This document shows positions 38,016 to 50,642 of a stretch of DNA of 64,000 nucleotides, piece after piece (the first letter of the stretch is position 1; every line of letters begins with the position of its first letter). The notes under the pieces are model-generated. The model saw nothing but the letters and a program-made list of their open reading frames with translations. It was not told where the DNA came from and ran no database searches. Position numbers and translations under genes: made by a program. This DNA is from Acanthopleura granulata. Taxonomy: Eukaryota > Mollusca > Polyplacophora > Chitonida > Chitonidae. Where the stretch lies: NCBI GenBank assembly GCA_016165875.1, contig JABBOT010000004.1:5587351-5651350 (forward strand), written 5' to 3'.

Positions 38016-39817
38016 GTATTTTAGATTCTCTATAAATACTCGGTTTTTAGTATTCGTGATTTATAGATATAGTATTTGCAACGATCACTTAATTACTTAC
38101 TTTATTGAAATTATTATAAACTAATATGGGCCACCGACAGATACTGGCAAACCCAAAAGATGGTTTATACTTACTCATAATAAAGCGTCTGTTTAAAGTT
38201 TGGAATTTAAATCAGCACCTCCAATCTGTAATCAGTCAGAAACATATTTCCACTGGGTGTGGCCTGGCTACATATTCTCAGAGGACAAATGAAACTTTTA
38301 CTGATCAACTTATTCTAACGCATCAGCGTTCAACCTGGTTCTTTTGTCCATCCAACATGAAGAATTGATACCGTTTTCCAGTCCTCTCCAAAGCAAATCC
38401 ATTGTCAGGATATAGCCATGCCAGCCGTGCTAAAATACTTGACCATATGCAATGGGAACTGATGGGTATTAACGTGTTCAAGTGAAGTCCAGTCGAAGCT
38501 TCGTTACGGATATCTTCCCTACACCAACAACAACAAAAAACTGCAGAAAAAAAAGTCCATGCTCTTAAGATATCTCTGTTTCGACTCCTCATCTTACAAA
38601 CGCATTCCGCCATATACTACTAACTGCTTTCAGAAGTGTGACCAGTAACAGAAATGAACAGAAACTAGTGTGGCTTGAGAATGCATGACATGTAGCGAGC
38701 TGGCCTCCAGCGATCTGCTCTTTTTATTAAGTCGGGAGTATGGCCATATTTTGTAGTATTGCGGAAATCTGCAATGACAGAACAGAGGCCTCTTACGTGT
38801 TTGACCTCGTAGTTAAGTAATCCACCATTTTCTTACCTATGCAAACATTCTTGCGTCAGGTTTTTCAGTTTGGATATTCATCCCTTTCCCTATTGGTTAG
38901 TTTAGAATAACGTAATTATACAGTATAGTGATGATGTTACATCACCTGTTAATGCTTACATCACCCTGGCCCACCACCCTACTAGACAGAGGAGTTTCAT
39001 AGTTATTGCTTGATACAAGCGGTAATACGCTCATGTCTTCTAACGCATTCATCTGTTGACTGGTTGTCTAGTGTTTGTCATGCGATGAAGATACTTCATG
39101 TCTCGAATTATTCTGGTAGTGAGATAATCTGTAGTAAAATAAATATAGCCTTTAAGTAGGCATTTATGTACAACAGCTGTTCAGTGTGATATAGCGGTAG
39201 GGTACGTCATCTGCCTACTGGCCAAATGAGCAATACAGCATGTTATAATTTGGTTAGGTGTGTGTCAGTGTTTGTCGTTGGGGGAGGACTTTGCAAAAGT
39301 CTAAGTATGACGAAATGCCAGTTTTATGCACGTCAATTGAACCCCGCCCTAGTCGAGCAGCACTACAGTAACAGAAGAAACTTTCCCCATAACTGACATC
39401 AGCTGGGTGATGTGGCTTTCTTTTTTACTCTTTCAAAAAACAAAAACAAAGCGAAACATACAAAAACACCTGAATGAGACAAAAACTCTTTCATATTCTA
39501 AGTAGTTATACTAACCTTCATGTCAACAGTATTTATATCAAATACAAGAAATTTTAGCGTTGTTGTTGAACCCACGTTTTGTCCTGAGCGAGTCTTACGC
39601 CCAATTCCGCACGTATGGTGATAAATGTTGTCATAAGAAGAGCGTCTGATTTGGGCATAACATATACTGAGCACATATGGCTATTAGGCAAGGACAACAA
39701 AACAAATGACACACGGATCCCAACCGAGTCCTCTTTCCTTCTTCACCTCTCACTAAATACTACAGCGTACGAGTAGTGGCGTAATGTGTGGCACCCACAT
39801 AATTATGGGTACTAGCC

Positions 39818-39876
39818 GTACACATTTTGTGTAATTTATATAATACACCTACAGTTACGTTACACAATTTGTGTAC
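39818..39876. repeat. Short inverted repeat (17-bp arms)
   Basis: gtacacattttgtgtaa and ttacacaatttgtgtac pair with two mismatches across a 25-bp spacer. The nearby acccacataattatgggt is also near-palindromic. This may be a decayed MITE end. Confidence 0.5.
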
Positions 39877-42800
39877 CACTGATAAGCATGCATAATGGAT
39901 GTGCAAATTTGTACTCAGTGGTTTTACAGAGTGGATCTTCAATGTCTGCCTCATTTGATGTATTCTTTGACCAGCTTACCGAAGCCTAAATCTTCGCGAA
40001 ATCTGCTCTAATATATTATAAGTTGGCAGTTTTTTTTGCCAGGGTATAATGTTAAAACTTATCGAAGACCTCTGTCTTGATAACAGTTTGCCTCAGAAAT
40101 ACTGGATTTGTATACCTGAGTCTGTTGTATTGATGGAATCGGGATCCGGAACAATGTTTCCTTGATCGTACACAATGTGTGCGACAAGAATTGTGTCGAT
40201 GGACAAAGACACGGTTTTCTCATGGTGCATGGGGTAATTACTTGCTGGTAGTGGTGATTGGAGGCCCCATGCATAACAACCATGATATTGAATCAATTTC
40301 TAATGAAGCACAGGTTGGCTTAGTTTTCTTTGGTAGATGTTATCCCAAACTGAACATCATATTCTTCAAACCATCACCCCTTCCTTCTTATCCTAAGCGG
40401 ATTGTGTTCAGGTATTCCAACAGCTCATATGCTGCCATAGGGTTCGTCTCGATGTAAACACCCATGTAGACCCTAAAGGCAAACATTTATCAAATGAGTC
40501 TTCTTAGGTTATCCATCCCTATAAGCAATTTCTCCAAAATCATTCGTAACAAGGTTCTTTTCTGCCTCAATCTGTACAGTGACGCCATTAAAATTAGACC
40601 ACAATAAACGTAATATATAGATTGTGCCTAAAAAGACACAGTTTAATATCTCGTACCCCTAACACAGAACCTAGCCTACAAGCCTGTGATCATGTCCAAG
40701 GAAACTAAGAAGTTAAGACCACTCTATACGCCCCCGAGTTACCCTACTTTTATTTGTACTATGGGCAAACTTTTCCTATATTACTATACGTTGGATTACC
40801 TATTACAACATACTCACCCGACGTTCATCGTTGTATAAGGTTATTTGGTCGGTTAGGGATAATTATATGTAAGAGATTTATCTTGTGTTATTTTTTTTTC
40901 TAACCAGTCAGTATCCATACAGATTCAGTTGACTCTGCAGTGTATAACTGGGCACACTCGATTGCAATAAGATGTAAAAAGGGTGTACATAGAAAATATA
41001 GCCATAGGTTCTTGCAGAACAATAAATTTTCAGTTATAACAAATCACTGGCCCTATCAACAATATATTGTCCTCAAAACTTTTATCATAAGGGTAGTTTA
41101 GGTGGATGGACACTTGATTTTTCTATCACAGTATACATGAGTAAAAATGGTGCGATATACATGTCATAAAATACCTGTTTCAATTAGACCTAACGACAGT
41201 TTTTAGTGCCGCAGATTTTGATACTGCAATAATTGTTTGACTCCTTTACTTTTAAGACTGTAAAACCACACGTAGACTATGGTCGCTGTCAAAAACCACC
41301 TAGGGGAATAAAAAAGCCAGCTAGCCTACGGGGAGAGATTGAGACGAGCGATATGTATCTCAGGCTTGCGACTGTTGCTGTTAACTTTTTTACTGGACAC
41401 ATATCTTTATCCCAAAGCCCGAAGCGATCACAAAAACAGCATGTAATAGACCCACAAACAAAAGCGCAAGAAAATATGAAAAAGATAAGGAAAATTGCAC
41501 AAAATAATTAAATGTTATGAGTACTTGACTTCTATCATGTATTATTTTTTTATCACACCGTTTTGTCCTCTTTTGTTCAGACTTCATACAAAGAAGCGGC
41601 ACATATTTGAAATACACATCGGCACTCAGATCTAATGTCATAGAGTGCAAATGCGTCCATCTGCGTTATAAGTGTAACGGATGAATGGAAATGCCCATTC
41701 GATACACTTTTAATTTAAAAAAATGCAAGAGGAAGTACATAAACTACCAGCAGGTAGAGTTATTTAGTTAAGCAGTAGAGTGCTGACATACTATTTGTAA
41801 ATGGGTGAAGAGATAACGTCTGGAATTTCTACTTCATGGTACATAAGGAAAGGCAGATCACCCAGCTTATTTTAGTTTTTAAAATGACAATGAGTTATAA
41901 ACAGTTGTTGATAACATCAAAACTGTCACAGATTATCACATCAACTGCTAATGAAATGTGAACCGGTAATCAATTAAGTTAACACATATACCACGAGCTT
42001 GCCTATGATATGAAATAAGAGAACTGAAATTAAGCACTCAGACCATTTTGGTATATACTGCCAGGGAAATACTGGAAAGGAATTTAACACCCAATCTTCG
42101 ACAGTTATGGTAAGATTTCTATCCATTTGTGTCTGATAGGGCCACGCGATTAAACCAAGTCACATGTGGCTTCACAATTTCGTATTTCATTTTTTAATAC
42201 AGGATTATGCTGACTGCCTACGGTTTGATAATAGTGGGCTCGAAAAAGAAAAGGTGTAATTGTTTTTAGACATGGATAGTTATGAAAACATTGAAAGATG
42301 CAATACACAATTAAACCTAAGTTATGTAAGGATCACATTCATTTTAATTGTCTGTCAGATATATAGAGAGTGTGTCTAGATTTTTGAGGCGATATGTTTT
42401 TGGCCCAGTCTTAAAGATGGAGAAGATAACCTGTTATAATATACTGACGTTGACTTGTGTCTGTGGGCACAATGTCAAGGTGTTTGACCTGACACCTTTG
42501 CGGTAAATTTATTTTTCATGTCTTAAGAAATGACACAGAGTAATTGGCGATTTACGATAACGTCAAAGCTGTCAGAGAAATGAGACTGTGCTCATTTAAT
42601 TGATGTTGAACTGTAACTAAGTTCATAGATATGATTCGCCGCCAAAATTTGATACTTATACACGTATACATGCAAACGAACTCCGTCATGATCCTGCTGA
42701 TTTGCCCCTTTCTAAAAATATGCTTTAGTCATTTCGAATCCATAGCCTTACGGAGATTTATGCCTTTCCAAAAACATAATACACCAAGGCCCTGCATGGT

Positions 42801-43044
42801 TGAAAATATCTATATTTTTTACTGTACCATCACGTAGTATGGTTTTCCGAAAAAAAAATCGATGTTCTGTATATACATGTAGCCGTTTACGAGTTACATA
42901 TCAGTCTCCGATAAAGACACAATACTTTTATCTGACAGGCATCATATAGATGAGCATCAATTAGTAAGTCGCTGTTGATGTTAGCCCATGACTATAGCGA
43001 ATCCACCTCTCACGGCTTTGTCTGTCACATGTCGAAGGACAATG

Positions 43045-43162
43045 GTTGACATTCCCGGTTTCCTGAAGCCTTAACCTGATCGCTTCCATATCAGTGAAAT
43101 CGTCTGGGGTATGTTTGAGTTAAATTCCTATAAAATAAATAAATAAATATATAAATAAAAAG
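43045..43162 (+). mobile_element. Probable SINE 3' remnant with (ataa)n tail
   Basis: The stretch cccggtttcctgaagcctta, a degraded atcagtgaaatcgtctgggg segment and a long ataaataaataaatatataa tail keep the element order of the SINE 3' half. Confidence 0.5.
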
Positions 43163-43239
43163 GTACACAGTTAGTCATTGAATTTCCCCCGAGATACCCG
43201 AGTAGCTCGTCCTTGGTGAAGGTAGCTGTAACCAATTCC

Positions 43240-43630
43240 AATTTTAGGATAGTGGCATTAACAGTGCCAGTAGTTGCATTAGTGGTGGTAGTGGTACGTA
43301 TAGTAGGAGTGGTATTGATGGAAGTGGTATTTGTGGTAGAAGTATAGTGGAAGTAGCAGTGGTGGTTATAATAATTGTGGTGTCTGTGGTGGCGGTGGTA
43401 AAAATAGCAATGATATTGCTTGTAGTACGGATGGGAGTTGTATCTGTGTTAGTTGTAATAAGAATGGCGGTGGGAAGGTAAAAGTTATAGTATTTTTGGT
43501 AGAAATAGAGATGACAGTGGTATTGGTGATAGTAACGGAAGTATTGGTATCAGTAATTTTATTAGAGGCGGTGGTATCGCAGGAGTGGTCATGATAATAC
43601 CGATATTGTAGTAGTGGTAACGACAGTATA
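43240..43630 (+). repeat. Degenerate GTG/GTA trinucleotide-rich tract, left part
   Basis: Long runs of decayed GTRGTR units (agtggtggtagtggtacgta, gaagtggtatttgtggtaga, gtggtggcggtggtaa) are nearly free of C on this strand. There is no sustained reading frame. This is an old microsatellite or minisatellite. Confidence 0.8.
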
Positions 43631-43635
43631 TAACA

Positions 43636-43890
43636 AGACCGCCTCGGTGGCCTAGTGTTAGGGCGTCCCGCTAGGGATCAGTCTTAGGTCGGGTCATATC
43701 AAAGAGTTTGAAAATGGTACTTGTTGATGCCTATCTTGGCACTAATCGCTGAGAAATCAGGTCCGGTCGGTCCTGTGTCAGTATACTGTGACTGGGTGGG
43801 GTGGCATGTTTGGTGTCTTCGACATGATGTTCCATTGGGGGCAGCACCTTGGTGGCATGGACTTCCCTGCAAAAGAAGACACAGAACAGA
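43636..43890 (+). mobile_element. Second SINE family (gaccgcctcggtggcctagt head)
   Basis: The tRNA-like head (A box TGGCCTAGTGTTAGGGC) is followed by gtcgggtcatatcaaagagt, a cctatcttggcactaatcgc segment and a ctgtgactgggtggggtggc body. I recognise this arrangement from molluscan SINEs (established by memory, not searched). The B box is degraded. Short open frames over it are shadows. It is inserted inside a degenerate GTG/GTA repeat tract. Confidence 0.78.
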
Positions 43891-44049
43891 TATACATTCT
43901 AAGGTCTCCTCGTCGTCATACATCTGGAAAAAAAACAACTACGACGTAAAACCACAGGTTGCATACATACAGTATATAGCAATAAGACTTACCTCAGTAG
44001 AAGCATTTGCAGTTACAGTAAAAATCTCAGCAGAAGCGAAATTTGTTAG

Positions 44050-44470
44050 CAAAACCTATACGCCGGCTTCGTAGTAGTTGTACTGGTGTTTGTTGCTGTT
44101 ATATGTGCGTATAGTAGCACGGGTAGATCACCCATAATATTAAAGAGCAATAGACCTTGTATGTAGTTACTGTTGCAGTGACAATATCAAATGTGGTAGA
44201 AAGTATGGTAATAGTAGACCTTGCATCAGTGGTAATATGCTTGTAGAGTAAAGCGTGTGGGTGTTATTACGGGTGCAGTAGTACTGATAGTAACGGTATA
44301 AGTAGCAATGGGGTTGGAAATACTGATTCTTGTAGTCACACCTGCCACTTTTCCTGCGAATAGCAGTAGTACCAATAATGATAGGTCTGGCTGCGGTAGT
44401 GGTTTTTGTCATTATTGCGGTTGACTGTGGTAAATGTCATAGTGGTAAAACTAGAAGTACAAGAAATGTG
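44050..44470 (+). repeat. Degenerate GTG/GTA trinucleotide-rich tract, right part
   Basis: The tract resumes after the SINE with gtagttgtactggtgtttgt, gtggtagaaagtatggtaat and ctgcggtagtggtttttgtc. Its composition and strand bias match the left part. Confidence 0.7.
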
Positions 44471-44744
44471 GTAGCAATAGGCATAATTTGGGAAATGTAC
44501 TCTTAGAGTACAATGTAACATTGTAACAAGTTAAGAGGTTTTGACAACATTTGACAACATTTCAAGAATCAACATTTATCTCCATATATGCTGCTTTACA
44601 TACATGTGTTGAGGATATTGCACGCTAAACTTTTTGTCTTCTGTTAATTCTCAAAATTCAGGTTAACGTCTCGTTCGGCTCACTCTTAGGATTTTGCTTT
44701 TTCCATTGTAACGTACGTTTACCACGTCTTCCTACAATACAATT

Positions 44745-44905
44745 ACCGCTAGACAGGTCATGACTTCAACTACAGTGACTACTTCTGTTCCAAAACCATC
44801 GTGTACAACAACAGATAGAACTAATATGGTGTTATCATATACGTCGTTACCACCACCCATCACTGCCACCAGTGAACACACGACTCCTACCATCACGCGT
44901 ACTAC
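44745..44905 (-). repeat. Trinucleotide-rich tract of opposite polarity
   Basis: The sequence is now rich in ACY units on the plus strand (gacttcaactacagtgacta, cgttaccaccacccatcact, gccaccagtg), that is, GTR units on the minus strand. The Thr-rich open frame over it reflects the repeat, not a gene. Confidence 0.65.
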
Positions 44906-45361
44906 TGTGATCACTTATAGTCAGAGCTTGTCTAGGAGCGGTAATATGTACTGACTATAGGGTTATGCAGGCAGGTAATAACGCCGAATACAGATTACAG
45001 ATGAAAGTATCTAAAATAAAATGTACACAAGTTCAAAAAGGTCGTCAAGACGATCTGTTCTTGGTGGCGTATTATGTTAGACACTATAATTCTTTAGGCC
45101 GAAATGAAATTTCGTGTGGCGATAATTTTGACTGAGTGGTTCATAGGACACTCGCAGGTTAAAATGACCTTAGCATTCAGAACTGAGTGTAAACGATGTG
45201 AATATAGACGAGCGGGGTAGTAAAATTGAAAGATAGAAATTACGTACTTGCACATGTAAATATCTATGGATGAAAAGCTGCCCAGAGGCTCTCACTTTTA
45301 TAATCAGGTAACTTATCCACAATTAGTTCGAATAATATACATGTAATGTTTCATTAAATGT

Positions 45362-45590
45362 GACTCAGGAGCCTCTCACCAGGCAATGTGGGTGACTGTA
45401 AGTTCAAGTCCAAGTCATGCTGGCTTCCTTTCCGCACGTACATGGGAAGGTCTGCCAGCAACCTGCGGATGGTCGTGGGTTTCCCTCGGGCTCTGCCTGG
45501 TTTCCTCCCACCATAATGCCAGCCGCCGTCGTACAAGTGGAATATTCTTGAGTACGGTGTAAAACACCAATGAAATAAATAAATACTAAA
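45362..45590 (+). mobile_element. SINE copy, same family as the lipase-intron element
   Basis: This copy reads gtaagttcaagtccaagtca, then ggatggtcgtgggtttccct, ctcccaccataatgcc and gtcgtacaagtggaatattc, ending cggtgtaaaacacc plus aaataaataaat. The tRNA-like 5' head is diverged or shortened. Confidence 0.88.
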
Positions 45591-48500
45591 GGTGAAATAC
45601 TTTAACACATTAACAAGTGACATTCTCAGAACCGCTGTATGTCCCGCATTCACAGGTATGCTTATTTCTGGGGCTCCTTAACTGATATTCGTCTCACTAA
45701 CTGTTCATATCTGTCTAAAAAGTGACTCCCAGACTTTACGCCTTACTTTTTAAATTCGCAACACTCTACGATTCATGCATGTGTGTTCTGGTGGCAGCTT
45801 CAAAAGATATAAATTTGAATGGATTTAGATGACTTGGCCCAACATTGCCTCATCGAAGTAAATACAAATAGAGACTTTTGCAGACATGGGAGTTTTGCAC
45901 GAAAATCTCATTAAAGCCAAACTAAATTAGCAAAAGCCTAAATCCGGTCGTACGTCGCAGTTGGCCGTGATTTATTGTGGTTGAAGGTTCTTGCATTTCA
46001 ATTTCATAGGCACGAAATTCAAACATGGCCTTGGACAGGGATTTCTAGATTTTTCTCGTTCTCAGTGTTCGCGCAGCCTTGGTGACAATAAACCGTCCAC
46101 GATTCTCTTATAGGGAGGTTTGCTGAAGGTTTGTTTAAGTTTACTTGTCTTCCACTGACATGATGATGGGTGCCACACATGGAAAAGTTGGTCAGTAACT
46201 TGCCAAAGGTTGGTAGTTAAATCTGAGCACTCCGGTTTCCTGCACTCCTAAAACCGTCCACCATAAAGTGAGTTTAAAAGTCGTGAGTATAGCTTTAGAT
46301 ATAACCCACTCAAGAACAAGTGAAGTATAAAAAGGTACTATGTGAGATGGATTTCTACTAAACTGGCTTGTTTTTTTTTGTTTTGTTTTTTTCATGTCTC
46401 TCACTTAACTAGAGAGATGAGCTGATGAATGAATGTATAGATGGACGATTAAACAAATTAATTACTGAAATAATACATGAATCGATCTATCATTCGATCA
46501 ATCAACATATTTATCAAAGAAAAGCGAACATCAAGATATATTTTTTTAATAAAACAGGAACAGGACGTTCACGGATCACAATGGTACAATGTAAGATGAG
46601 GGAGAATTCAGTATGAAATAAGTTAGGCTTAGCGCACTAATATAGATGGGTCACATGTCTGTGGTTTTTGCATAATGCAGCTTGTTGCACTTGTGTGCTA
46701 AAAGTTGGTGCATTAGGAAGGGAGGGAGGGAGGAGGGTCACCGGTGTGGTTGTAGACGAAGTATGTGTTCTGGGGTTTTCGTTACCTAATTTGGTCTGGT
46801 TTTCAGCGATGAAAACCACCATAATAATATCTCCGGTTACTTTGTTTTTGTTGTTAACGAGAAGTAGGGAAAGGAGTGGCGACCAGGTATGACTGGACAT
46901 TCATTGATTTTAAATGGCCTGAAAAAAGTTTGTTTTAAACTGTCGCGATACATGTGGTTTTCTGGTCCCTGTATTGAGACATCACCACACAACGCCACTC
47001 GTAGTTTGCCTTAGAAGGTGTTCCTTGCCCCGGGCTATCAACACAGATACGACTTGTCGAAATTACAACCCGAAGTATAATCTCGCGAAAAAAAGTCCGT
47101 CAACCGCAAAAATGATAGATCGTCTTTTTCAGTCCCCGTTGACCCTTGTCACCCGCTTTCCTAATTTATATTCCAGAAACGTCGGAACGAAGACAATGCG
47201 TTGAATGAATCTTACTTTTGTCTATCTTCACAAAGACAATAACTAAAAGCAATAAATTTATGCAGAGCCAAACATCGTGTCATGTTAACAAACACCCTTA
47301 AGGGGAACGCCTAAGCGATGTCGCAGGATTAGCTTGGTAATTGATCATTGTTGCAATGGGGCCATTACGCTAGGCGATCTGAACTCGCCATTGTCCTATG
47401 CCCTACACACAACCAATGTCACGAGGTCTAATCGGAAACCTTTGGGGGCGGGATCCGCTATATTGATTAATATCTTTTTTTCACTTGCAGTTATTGATGA
47501 CCCGTCGATCAGGCCCAGGAAACCACGGTTACTTTAGGTTTCGAACATACCCAAAAGTTCGTGACTGCCTTTATTGATTAAATTTGTAACAAAGATTTTT
47601 CTCTTAAAGTGTCTATTTGTTTTTGCTCAAGTGGCTGTCCATTCCCTGACATGCTCGAACATAAACGTATTATTTTGTATCTGATTAGTATATTTTTTTT
47701 TTCGATTAAATTGTTGACGGATTTGTGTCTTTGGGTATTTGAGAGTCACGATTGAAAATATACTTTTTTCTCGGCGTGACCTAGGGCTTACTCTTGCAGT
47801 GAAATGCATAAAACATCACTGACTCGGTGTAAAAAATATTACATTACGATATATAATAAACCAAAATTACCATTATTTAAAATGTTTTATTCCAAAACCT
47901 CTACGTAGTCACTCTATTACTTACGCTATGATGCTCGTGAATAATAAAATCTCTTAAAGTGGTCTATAATCCAGCATCATTAGGTCATGACAGACAGAAT
48001 GAAACTTCTAGAAGCCAGTATAACATGCATGTTTTTAAATGTCAAGTATCCGTGAACTTGGGCCTCTATGGGTAGGGTTGGAATGTGTAAGTGACCATGG
48101 TATATAAATGTACTTTAACACGATTTCTAGGCTGATGTATACTGTTGAAGGAGCCATAGAGTTCATGCATATATAACCAGACCACCATCACGAACGACGT
48201 GGTTTTCTGGCTTCGGCGTGAGCTTCTGAACAGCAGTAATTAAAATATTGGTTACTTTGTTCTCTAGTACTGGATTTATCACTCTGTGGATAGAAAACAA
48301 TTACCTACAGCGGCCTTGCCCGGAAAAAGCCTCTGACTCATTGTTGTCTCTCCTGCTGAACATCTAATTCATTGAAAAGAGCATTTTTAATTTGATGCTG
48401 TTAAGGACAGTCACGGTCCGTGTTCATTATTGAAAAATGGTTTCGATTTCACCGCGACAGACTGATAGATTAACAGTTGTAATTAAGCGACAGAATATCT

Positions 48501-50129
48501 CCTCTTCTAAAGATGCAGGTGAAAACAGCAAATGGGTAACTAGAGAAAATGTAGGTGGCCCGAAAGATCAAAAGAGAATTATATATGTTTTTTTTCTCCC
48601 GTAACAATCAGAAATTAGTCTGTCCGTTTTACTTTTAGACAATCCCATCCAAAGGCTTCACAGTTTGCAAATACTGACAAATTAAGCAATTCCGATTTCG
48701 TTTTTTTATTGTCAAATTGCAAAACCAGAACACGAGATAAGAGAGACTTGTTTTTGTGCAAAAGTATTACGGGGTTGTGATAGTTATGGAATGTGCGCTA
48801 TCTCAAGGTGAGGAAAATGGATGGCCTTCGGCTGAAGATTTAGTCAAAATACTGAAGCCTATTGCCTGGAGCGGCCATTGAAGCTAAATTAGTACAGCTG
48901 TATGTTGTATATACCCCAAACTGGAAATCATTAAATATGGAAAGTATGTTGTGTTTATTTTAATCCATGAAGCGCTACCGAGGTTTCGTGAAAGCTGTTA
49001 AAAACTGTACAATTAGCCCTGGCGTGCAAGCCCGTTAAAGAAATGAATTAAGAATTTCGCCTGACACTAAATTTAGGCGGTGCACATTGGATATACTGTT
49101 TATGTTTGCTCTTCAAAACTATACCTATTCATGAAGTGCAAATTATAAATGTTTACAATAGAAGAAACATTTAATATAATACTTGTGTCTTAAGAATGAT
49201 GTTATAATTTGATATGTATAAACATTGTGATAATGCGTGCACGATACGAAAAGTCTTATTTTCTGTTGGTACGTTTTCATATATCAACAAAACTAAATCA
49301 TCCCTTCAAGTGTTAGGCTAGTTTTGATTTTACATATGCATAACAGGTACGAGTGAAATAATACGGTAACCAGTAAATGTTTATCTCAGAGGACGTTGAG
49401 ACTAACAACAGAATTTGCTTTGCGGTTTTCCAATGATATGTCTCGTGCCTTTTGAATGACAAGGTCATGAAGGATTTAAGCTATGCACACCACCAAGCTA
49501 GCAATATACACTCTAAGAAAATGTCGCCCTGATGCATGCATCTCGGTCATTTCGACATGGCCGCCTTTATACATCATTATCAAATTATTTTTTGTGACAA
49601 AACCAGTTTCATGTCCCAGACATATTTTAAAGTACACATAATCTGTACGCTAAATGATTTCAGATGCACTTTTAAAAGATTCTATTATGATATTAAAACA
49701 ATGTCAAAGTTGTAGGCTTGGATTTTGTTTTTCGATTTAATTTATATAATTACGTGTTATGCAACACAGAACATGTAAAATTACACTATATTCTCATTTA
49801 CACGATTTGGGATGTTGATGTTTTAAAACCGAGAAAAAGAGTTAAAAATTTTAGCCAGTCGTGCAGTTATCCAGACATGGACTCGTTTTAATTTTAAAAA
49901 TTAATTAAGTAACTGTAAAAGTGTTTTCTTTATGAAGCTGCATTGAATGTGCTTTGCAGGGCCAATCTGACTGCAATGTAATATTGCCCTTTTAGAAGAG
50001 GAAGGCTATTGTATTACCAAAAGGTGTTATTTAAGTACACTCATTTAAACTCTCTCACTGTCCTTTATTGAACAGCGTCATTGTATTACATCCATATACC
50101 GGAATGCATTTCTGAGAAGTGGCCATGGT
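45591..50129. other. No gene supported
   Basis: AT-rich sequence with short frames only. Nothing recognisable was seen. Confidence 0.55.
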
Positions 50130-50335
50130 TCACAAGCATATAGATCTGTCGCAGAAAACTAGAACAGCCACGACAGTGTAAGAGTTGGGAAAAGATCGCA
50201 CGTTACGGGTGAAAGAAAGTATTTTGTCATTTTACCTCATGCAGTTATAGAATTTTATTTTAACTGTTCATGTAACATAGCTTAAGCAGATTTAGGCAAA
50301 AAAATTGCAGTAATGTTAAATGCAATATATTTTAC
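50130..50335 (+). repeat. Dispersed repeat R1 copy interrupted by a SINE on its 3' side
   Basis: This copy has gtcgcagaaaactagaacag, ccacgacagtgtaagagttg, cgcacgttacgggtgaaaga, atgcagttatagaattttat, tttaactgttcatgtaacat and gcagatttaggcaaaaaaat. A truncated SINE begins at about 50325. Confidence 0.7.
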
Positions 50336-50470
50336 TAGATTTATCTCTTTATTTATTTATTTCATTGGTGTTTTACGCCGTACCCAATATTTCACTTTTA
50401 CGAAGGCGGCCAGCTTTACAGTGGGAGGAAACCGGACAGAGCCCGGGGAAACCCACGACCATCCGCATGA
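50325..50470 (-). mobile_element. Truncated SINE copy, same family
   Basis: The plus strand shows tttatttatttcattggtgt, ttcacttttacgaaggcggc, gtgggaggaaaccggacaga and acccacgaccatccgcat, then stops. This is the 3' half of the family in antisense, 5'-truncated as expected for incomplete reverse transcription. Confidence 0.87.
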
Positions 50471-50630
50471 CGTCTTGATGTTCACGGGCGAAAAGCTTTG
50501 CCATAAATATGAAATCTGTGTGTATTACACGTTGTAGGAAGTGTGTACGCCTTGTCCCGCTACAAAGTATTATTTTATTTCAAGCAGCAGTCAAATAGTT
50601 CTAAATATTTCTAATACTTTCTAATAAGTA

Positions 50631-50642
50631 CCCCCCCCCCCC
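50631..50642 (+). repeat. Poly-C homopolymer (12)
   Basis: A run of C follows ataagtac. Length is likely variable and prone to sequencing error. Confidence 0.9.

Larger units (their letters stand above)
35198..43044. other. No gene supported
   Basis: Only a diverged SINE (37.9 kb) and small inverted repeats (39.8 kb; gtgcatgggg/ccccatgcat near 40.2 kb) were found. Open frames are 60-100 codons with no recognised similarity. Confidence 0.55.

Noticed and set aside
43721..44074. 117-codon plus-strand frame with GPVGPVSVYCDWVGWHVWC
   Set aside because: Its first half is the body of the second SINE family and the rest is degenerate repeat.
44760..44954. Thr-rich mucin-like frame
   Set aside because: It is composition-driven by the ACY trinucleotide tract. 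There is no splice context or signal peptide.
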